NCBI GenBank assembly: GCA_016787285.1
Contig: JAEUUV010000325.1
Location: 1-36,138, forward strand
From: Saprospiraceae bacterium
GTDB taxonomy: Bacteria; Bacteroidota; Bacteroidia; Chitinophagales; Saprospiraceae
Reading direction: 5' to 3'
Length of the DNA stretch: 36,138 bases
In this document: positions 30,998 through 36,138 of the stretch, piece by piece
Numbering within the stretch: position 1 is the first letter of the stretch
Layout of the letters: each line of letters starts with the position of its first letter
The notes under the pieces: model-generated
Seen by the model: the letters and a program-made list of their open reading frames with translations, nothing else
Told to the model about the DNA's origin: nothing
Databases searched by the model: none
Made by a program: the position numbers and the translations under genes

Positions 30998-31926
30998 GGC
31001 TCGGTACGGGAGGTTTGGGAAGAAGACGAGTCGGCGTTTCCGCTATGGGTAATGATTTTGCCTATCCACCCCGTCAGTGTATTCTGCCACTCGATGTACG
31101 GTTTCAGTCCGGGCAGGTTTTCTACTTTTTTCACGTCGAACCGCCAAAACGAAAACCAGTGCTGCATGAAATAGTCGCGCGGGTACTCGTATGGCAACCC
31201 AAATTCGCGGGGTTTGAAAAACTGGTGCTTGAGCGGCTTTAGTCCCGGCAAAAAACCCGTGCCGAAAATCCAGTCGAAAAAGGCAAACTTGGTGGCGTAG
31301 TTGGCGTAAAACACCTCCTGGTGGTTGGCGTGGTGCCACTGGTGCATTTCCGGGCCGTTGATGAAGTACTGAAGTTTGCCCGTTTTGGCATCAATATTTG
31401 CATGAATCCACATGCCCCACATCGCGTCGAGCAGGGCTTTGATGGGCACTACCACGGCCGCCGTCTCCACGTCGAGCAAAAAGATGATGGGGGCAAACTC
31501 AATCGTCTGGTTGATGATGATCTCCAACACATGCGAGCGCGAGCCGGCCAGCCAGTCCACGGTCTTCACGGAGTGATGTGCTTCGTGCGTGCGCCACAGA
31601 ATTTTGCTGTTGTGCTGCCAGCGGTGGAACCAGTAAATGTACAGGTCGTGCGTGATGAGGAAAAACAACACCAACGCCCAGATCGGCCAGTGCGACAGGT
31701 AGCCGCTCTCCGCCATCCCAAGCGCGTGCTCCGACGGCGCGATGACATAGTCGAAGATCAGAATTTTGAGAAAATAACTCTGGATCAGGGTGTACCACAC
31801 CATGTCCAGCCACCAGCCTTCGCGGAAAAACTTCATACCCTTCGTGTACGGGAAAAACCGTTCGAGGGTGATCATAAAGGTCATCCAGCAAAGGAGGATG
31901 ATCGTGGTTAGGAAGACAAGAGACAT
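30994..31926 (-). CDS. fatty acid/sterol hydroxylase superfamily membrane protein
   Basis: A 310-residue di-iron membrane enzyme. Several N-terminal hydrophobic segments precede the histidine clusters HDLYIYWFHRWQH (93-105), HEAHH (114-118) and HQWHHANH (195-202), which bind the two irons. The C-terminal part is soluble and ends in a Ser-rich tail. The superfamily hydroxylates or desaturates lipids such as fatty acids, sterols or carotenoids. The coupled downstream SMR-like gene suggests the two act on the same lipid or envelope compound (inference). The 61-bp tandem array starts just upstream of its start codon. Confidence 0.9.
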   Translation of the reverse strand: MSLVFLTTIILLCWMTFMITLERFFPYTKGMKFFREGWWLDMVWYTLIQSYFLKILIFDYVIAPSEHALGMAESGYLSHWPIWALVLFFLITHDLYIYWFHRWQHNSKILWRTHEAHHSVKTVDWLAGSRSHVLEIIINQTIEFAPIIFLLDVETAAVVVPIKALLDAMWGMWIHANIDAKTGKLQYFINGPEMHQWHHANHQEVFYANYATKFAFFDWIFGTGFLPGLKPLKHQFFKPREFGLPYEYPRDYFMQHWFSFWRFDVKKVENLPGLKPYIEWQNTLTGWIGKIITHSGNADSSSSQTSRTEP

Positions 31927-32438
31927 TTATGAATTGATTCGATTTGCTCTGCGCGGGTTAATGGCAACGCGAAGTACGCGGATTTTGCAGACGCCCACGA
32001 ATTTTTCCGAGTGCGACAACAATGGCAACGCGGAGTACACGGATTTTGCAGATGCCCGCAGATTTTTCCGAGTGCGACAACAATGGCAACGCGAAGTACG
32101 CGGATTTTGCAGACGCCCACGAGTTTTTCCGAGTGCGACAACAATGGCAACGCGGAGTACACGGCATTTTGCAGACGCCCACGAATTTTTCCGAGTGCGA
32201 CAACAATGGCAACGCGGAGTACACGGCATTTTGCAGATGCCCGCGGATTTTTCCGAGTGCGACAACAATGGCAACGCGGAGTACACGGATTTTGCAGATG
32301 CCCGCGGATTTTTCCGAGTGCGACAACAATGGCAACGCGGAGTTCGCGGATTTTTCGGATGCCCGCGGATTTTCAAAATCTGCGGGTATCCGTTTGATCT
32401 GCGTGATCCGCGTTGCCATTGTTGCCGCGAGCGGAAGC
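31927..32438. other. 512-bp intergenic region filled by the 61-bp array
   Basis: It is almost entirely the tandem array. The 34 bp before it contain ATTGATTCGATT (31933-31944), which recurs in the 9-bp microsatellite at 36.05 kb. No promoter or terminator for the flanking genes is evident outside the repeat DNA. Confidence 0.7.
31961..32423. repeat. 61-bp tandem repeat array ending in an inverted copy
   Basis: Units begin (ATGGCAACGCG) at 31961, 32022, 32083, 32144, 32206, 32268 and 32329. The period is 61 bp, or 62 bp in the fourth and fifth units, which carry an extra C. Units differ at a few sites (GAAGTACG versus GGAGTACA, CCCACGA versus CCCGCGG). The last unit is followed at 32375-32423 by its own inverted copy (roughly 49-nt arms with a central mismatch block), giving a large hairpin. 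The core resembles widely dispersed GCAACGCGGAT...GATCCGCGTTGC intergenic repeats. The period is not a multiple of 3 and no gene is implied. Confidence 0.9.
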
Positions 32439-33314
32439 TCACCGCACGCGCCGTAGCTTCTGCCGCTGCCCTACCTCACTGTCGTACACTTTTTTCACGC
32501 CGTCGCCCAGCGCCGCCTCGATGTCGCGAATGTCGCGTACCAGCCGTGCCATACCTCCCGGCTCCACCGACGCTGCCTGGTCGGAACCCCACATCGCCCG
32601 GTCGAGCGTGACGTGGCGCTCTACGAAGCAGGCGCCCATGGCCACCGCAGCCAGCGTGGGCGCAAGACCCGTCTCGTGACCCGAATAGCCGATCGGCACC
32701 TCGGGGTACAGGTGCTGCAGGGTGTGGATCATGCGCAAATTTAGTTCGTTTACGGCGCAAGGGTACGCCGAAGTGGCGTGCGCGATAAGCAGGTTGTCGG
32801 TGCCGATCTGATTGACCGCACTCGTGATTTCCTCCATGGTGGACATCCCGGTGGAAATAATCAGCGGCTTGCCGGTGGCTTTTTTCTTTTTCAGCAAATC
32901 AATGTCGGTGAGCGAGGCCGAGGCGGCTTTGTACAGCGCCACATCGAATTGCTCCAGAAAATCCACCGAAGGCTCGTCCCAGCAGGAAGCAAACCAGGTG
33001 ATGTGGTGCTCCCGGGCAAATTTGTCAATCGCGGCGTATTCGGCTTCGCCAAACTCGACCTTGTAGCGGTAATCAATGTAGCGCATACGGCCCCAGGGGG
33101 TGTCGCGCATGATGTCCCACTGGTCGCGGGGCGTACAAATTTCCGGGGTACGTTTTTGGAATTTCACGGCGTCGAAGCCTGCTTTGGCCGCTTCTTCCAT
33201 GAGTTTCAGGGCGATGTCAAGCGACCCGTTGTGGTTGATCCCGATTTCGGCGATGAGGAACCCGGGCTGTCCGTGGCCGATCACCCGGCCGTTTTTTAGC
33301 GTAAATGTTTTCAT
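32439..33314 (-). CDS. NeuB-like sugar acid synthase (PEP condensing), short form
   Basis: A 291-residue TIM-barrel enzyme of the NeuB/SpsE family, which joins phosphoenolpyruvate to an aminosugar or sugar aldehyde to make a nonulosonic (sialic-like) acid. Motifs: FLIAEIGINHNGSLDIALKL, AGFDAVKFQKR, FASCWDEPSVDFLEQFDV, YKAASASLTDIDLL, KPLIISTGMSTMEEI and IGYSGHETGLAPTLAAVAMGACFVERHVTLD. True NeuB enzymes are ~340-350 residues with a C-terminal SAF (antifreeze-like) domain; here the protein stops right after the barrel, so that domain is absent. It is the last gene of the cassette and its ATG overlaps the stop of the phosphatase gene by 4 bp. Confidence 0.88.
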   Translation of the reverse strand: MKTFTLKNGRVIGHGQPGFLIAEIGINHNGSLDIALKLMEEAAKAGFDAVKFQKRTPEICTPRDQWDIMRDTPWGRMRYIDYRYKVEFGEAEYAAIDKFAREHHITWFASCWDEPSVDFLEQFDVALYKAASASLTDIDLLKKKKATGKPLIISTGMSTMEEITSAVNQIGTDNLLIAHATSAYPCAVNELNLRMIHTLQHLYPEVPIGYSGHETGLAPTLAAVAMGACFVERHVTLDRAMWGSDQAASVEPGGMARLVRDIRDIEAALGDGVKKVYDSEVGQRQKLRRVR

Positions 33315-33805
33315 ATCAAAATTTGTGTGCGTTGTTCAATGATGTATTCGGCGAACTCACGAAACGCACCTTTACCCCCGTCGGATTGACACACATAATC
33401 CACCACCGCTTTCACTTGCCGCATGGCGTCGGCGGGGCAGGCGCTCAGCCCGACGAGTTGCAGAATTTCCAGGTCGTTCATGTCGTCGCCGATGAACGCG
33501 ACCTCCCCGGCCTCCAGCCCGTGCTGCTCCAGAATGGCGTGCAACTGGGCTGCCTTGTTTTTGATCCCGAGGTACAGATGCGTCATCTTCAGTTTTTCGG
33601 CTCGGCGTGCCACGATGGCCGAGTTTTCCCCGGTCATAATGCCCGTGTCAACTCCGCAGAGATTGCGCAGGCGCTCCACGCCCATGCCGTCGCGGATGGA
33701 AAAACGCTTTAGTTCCTCGCCCTGCGCGGAGTAGTACACTCCCGCGTCGGTCAGCACGCCGTCGCAGTCGGTCAGCAGGAGTTTGATTTTGTTGGCCTTG
33801 TTCAT
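33311..33805 (-). CDS. KdsC-like HAD phosphatase
   Basis: A 164-residue HAD-family enzyme of the KdsC/YrbI type: motif I LLLTDCDGVLTDAGVYYSAQGEELKRFSIRDGMG, motif II GIMTGENSAIVARRAEKL, and motif IV VAFIGDDMNDLEIL followed by GLSACPADA. This class dephosphorylates Kdo-8-P, Kdn-9-P or other sugar-acid phosphates. The start at ATG 33805 is preferred to the upstream frame to 33847, which overlaps the SDR gene. Stop and start overlap (ATGA) with the NeuB-like gene, so the two are translated together and probably catalyse consecutive steps: condensation, then phosphate removal. Confidence 0.9.
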   Translation of the reverse strand: MNKANKIKLLLTDCDGVLTDAGVYYSAQGEELKRFSIRDGMGVERLRNLCGVDTGIMTGENSAIVARRAEKLKMTHLYLGIKNKAAQLHAILEQHGLEAGEVAFIGDDMNDLEILQLVGLSACPADAMRQVKAVVDYVCQSDGGKGAFREFAEYIIEQRTQILI

Positions 33806-33831
33806 TGTTCGCACTTCGTAAGTTGTACTTC

Positions 33832-34635
33832 CTAAATCGCCGTCCATCCCCCGTCCACCACCAAATTTGCTCCGGTCATGTAAGCCGAGGCATCGCTTGC
33901 CAAAAACACGAGCGCGCCGCGGTAGTCGGTGGGTTGGGCCATGCGACCGAGTGCGGTTTTTTGGCTGTAGTTTTTCACAAAAAACGGCTGCTGGTTGTTT
34001 TCCACACCACCGGGCGTGAGCGTGTTCACCCGCACACCCTTGTTGCCCCAGTAGGCCGCCAGGAAACGGGTGAAATTGATAACCGCGCCCTTGGTGGCCG
34101 GGTACGCCGGCGATTTGAAAAATGTCTGCTCGCCCTGCTCGTTCCGGTAAATACTCTGATCCGGCCCCACCATGCCGTAGGTAGAGGCGATGTTGATGAT
34201 GCTGCCGCTACCCTGCCCGGCCATGATTGTGCCGAACACCTGCGAACAAAGAAACACGCCGGTTACGTTCACATCGAGCGATTTTTGCCACATGTCCAGC
34301 GGGTAATTTTCAAACATGGACTGCGTGGCGGCCATAGCCGGATTTTCGAACATGTCGTTGATGGCGGCATTGTTTACCAGCACGTCTATGCGTCCGTACC
34401 GGGCCAGAATGGCGTCGCGGCCTTGCTCAAGGGAGTTTTTGCTGGTCACGTCCACCGCAATGCCGAGGTGCTGCGGGCCGAGTTCGGCAGCGAGTGCGGC
34501 ACAGGCATCGGCCCGCACATCGGCCACCACCACGTTGGCGCCCGCCTCGGCCAGCGCCCGGCAGTGCTCGCGCCCAATGAGGCCACAAGCGCCAGTGATG
34601 ATGGCGGTTTTGTTGCTCAAGGAAAAAATGTCCAT
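33832..34635 (-). CDS. SDR-family oxidoreductase
   Basis: A 267-residue short-chain dehydrogenase/reductase. The N-terminal Rossmann motif is TGACGLIGREHCRALAEAG (TGxxxxIG variant). Other motifs are NNAA, VNVTGVFLCSQVFG, IINIASTYGMVG (catalytic Ser) and AYPATKGAVINFTRFLA (YxxxK). The C-terminus is FLASDASAYMTGANLVVDGGWTAI. The ATG at 34635 gives MDIFSLSNKTAIITG; the frame beyond it runs into the heptad repeat. It lies 26 bp upstream of the phosphatase gene, in the sugar cassette. Homologues (PtmA-type) oxidise or reduce a sugar-nucleotide or sugar-acid intermediate; the exact substrate is unknown. Confidence 0.88.
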   Translation of the reverse strand: MDIFSLSNKTAIITGACGLIGREHCRALAEAGANVVVADVRADACAALAAELGPQHLGIAVDVTSKNSLEQGRDAILARYGRIDVLVNNAAINDMFENPAMAATQSMFENYPLDMWQKSLDVNVTGVFLCSQVFGTIMAGQGSGSIINIASTYGMVGPDQSIYRNEQGEQTFFKSPAYPATKGAVINFTRFLAAYWGNKGVRVNTLTPGGVENNQQPFFVKNYSQKTALGRMAQPTDYRGALVFLASDASAYMTGANLVVDGGWTAI

Positions 34636-34642
34636 TTTTTTT

Positions 34643-34728
34643 AGCGATGAGTGATGAGCGATGAGTGATGAGCGATGAGTTGAGAGGACTCTACGGTACT
34701 CATCACTCATCGTTCATCACTCATCACT
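34643..34728. repeat. heptanucleotide repeats forming a long inverted repeat
   Basis: The left arm (34643-34680) is five or so copies of a 7-mer (GATGAGY). The right arm (34699-34728) carries the complementary ACTCATC/ACTCATCG units. The ~18-nt centre includes GAGAGGACTCTAC. The arms can pair over ~30 bp with few mismatches. It lies within the operon, between the aminotransferase stop (34734) and the SDR start (34635), so it would form a strong intercistronic mRNA hairpin. Confidence 0.88.
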
Positions 34729-34733
34729 AAAAA

Positions 34734-36047
<1,314 letters not shown>

Positions 36048-36050
36048 ATT

Positions 36051-36138
36051 TTCGATTGATTCGATTGATTCGATTGATTCGATTGATTCGATTGATTCGA
36101 TTGATTCGATTGATTCGATTGATTCGATTGATTCGATT
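36051..36138. repeat. 9-bp microsatellite (TTCGATTGA)n, truncated by the window edge
   Basis: Nearly ten perfect copies of TTCGATTGA fill the last 88 bp, only 3 bp upstream of the aminotransferase ATG. On the minus strand it reads (AATCAATCG)n, placing it in the leader or promoter of the sugar operon. Confidence 0.95.

Noticed and set aside
31961-32423. CRISPR array
   Set aside because: Units are contiguous 61-62-bp direct repeats with no unique spacers, and no cas genes are present.
31790-32611. Long open frames on both strands through the 61-bp array (up to 273 residues)
   Set aside because: They arise because a 61-bp stop-free repeat is open in several frames at once. The products are repetitive, differ by frame, lack any family feature and overlap real genes.

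Overview
The window comes from a member of the Bacteroidota. The most likely placement is near Saprospiria (Haliscomenobacter/Lewinella-like), but that placement is inference. Evidence for the phylum: a PorU-type gingipain-fold sortase of the type IX secretion system (T9SS), four exported proteins with T9SS C-terminal sorting domains, DUF4097/GIN and Omp28-like families, weak Shine-Dalgarno signals, and repeated TAnnTTTG -7 boxes. Coding DNA is moderately GC-rich. No tRNA, rRNA, CRISPR array, transposase or prophage gene was seen.

Layout. 1-2.8 kb: a T9SS cargo protein, then infC-rpmI-rplT on the minus strand, without thrS next to it. 3-5.6 kb: a plus-strand regulatory/envelope operon of an ECF sigma factor, a membrane protein with three copies of a short N-terminal module (probable anti-sigma factor) and a GIN-type beta-solenoid protein, tail to tail with recX. 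6-12 kb: a 1222-residue multi-domain T9SS protein, a small periplasmic protein and a PQQ-dependent sugar dehydrogenase-like T9SS protein. 12-15.4 kb: a lipoprotein, a VWA protein, a long inverted repeat and a gerW/DUF2953 pair. 15.6-22.1 kb: porU, two tandem DUF4197 genes and folE.

22.1-24.7 kb is the most unusual part. A roughly 240-nt structured, terminator-ended RNA candidate is followed by four small genes for exported, cysteine-containing proteins of unknown function. Two of these share an ungapped 55-residue C-terminal domain, and a third is a 91-residue product ending in a cysteine cluster. A 32-bp promoter-like sequence occurs upstream of both the RNA and the first protein gene.

24.7-31.9 kb is housekeeping and envelope: kdsD, an Omp28-like T9SS protein, a Pit-type phosphate transporter, an AI-2E-type permease, Mn/Fe superoxide dismutase, and a translationally coupled fatty-acid/sterol hydroxylase and SMR-like protein. 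32-36.1 kb: a 61-bp tandem array, then a four-gene minus-strand sugar cassette (class III aminotransferase, SDR, KdsC-like phosphatase, NeuB-like synthase), probably making an unusual 8- or 9-carbon surface sugar acid. The operon start abuts a 9-bp microsatellite that runs off the window.

Start codons were moved downstream from the longest open frame wherever a signal peptide, promoter or family N-terminus argued for it. Functional names rest on motif recognition only; no database search was possible.
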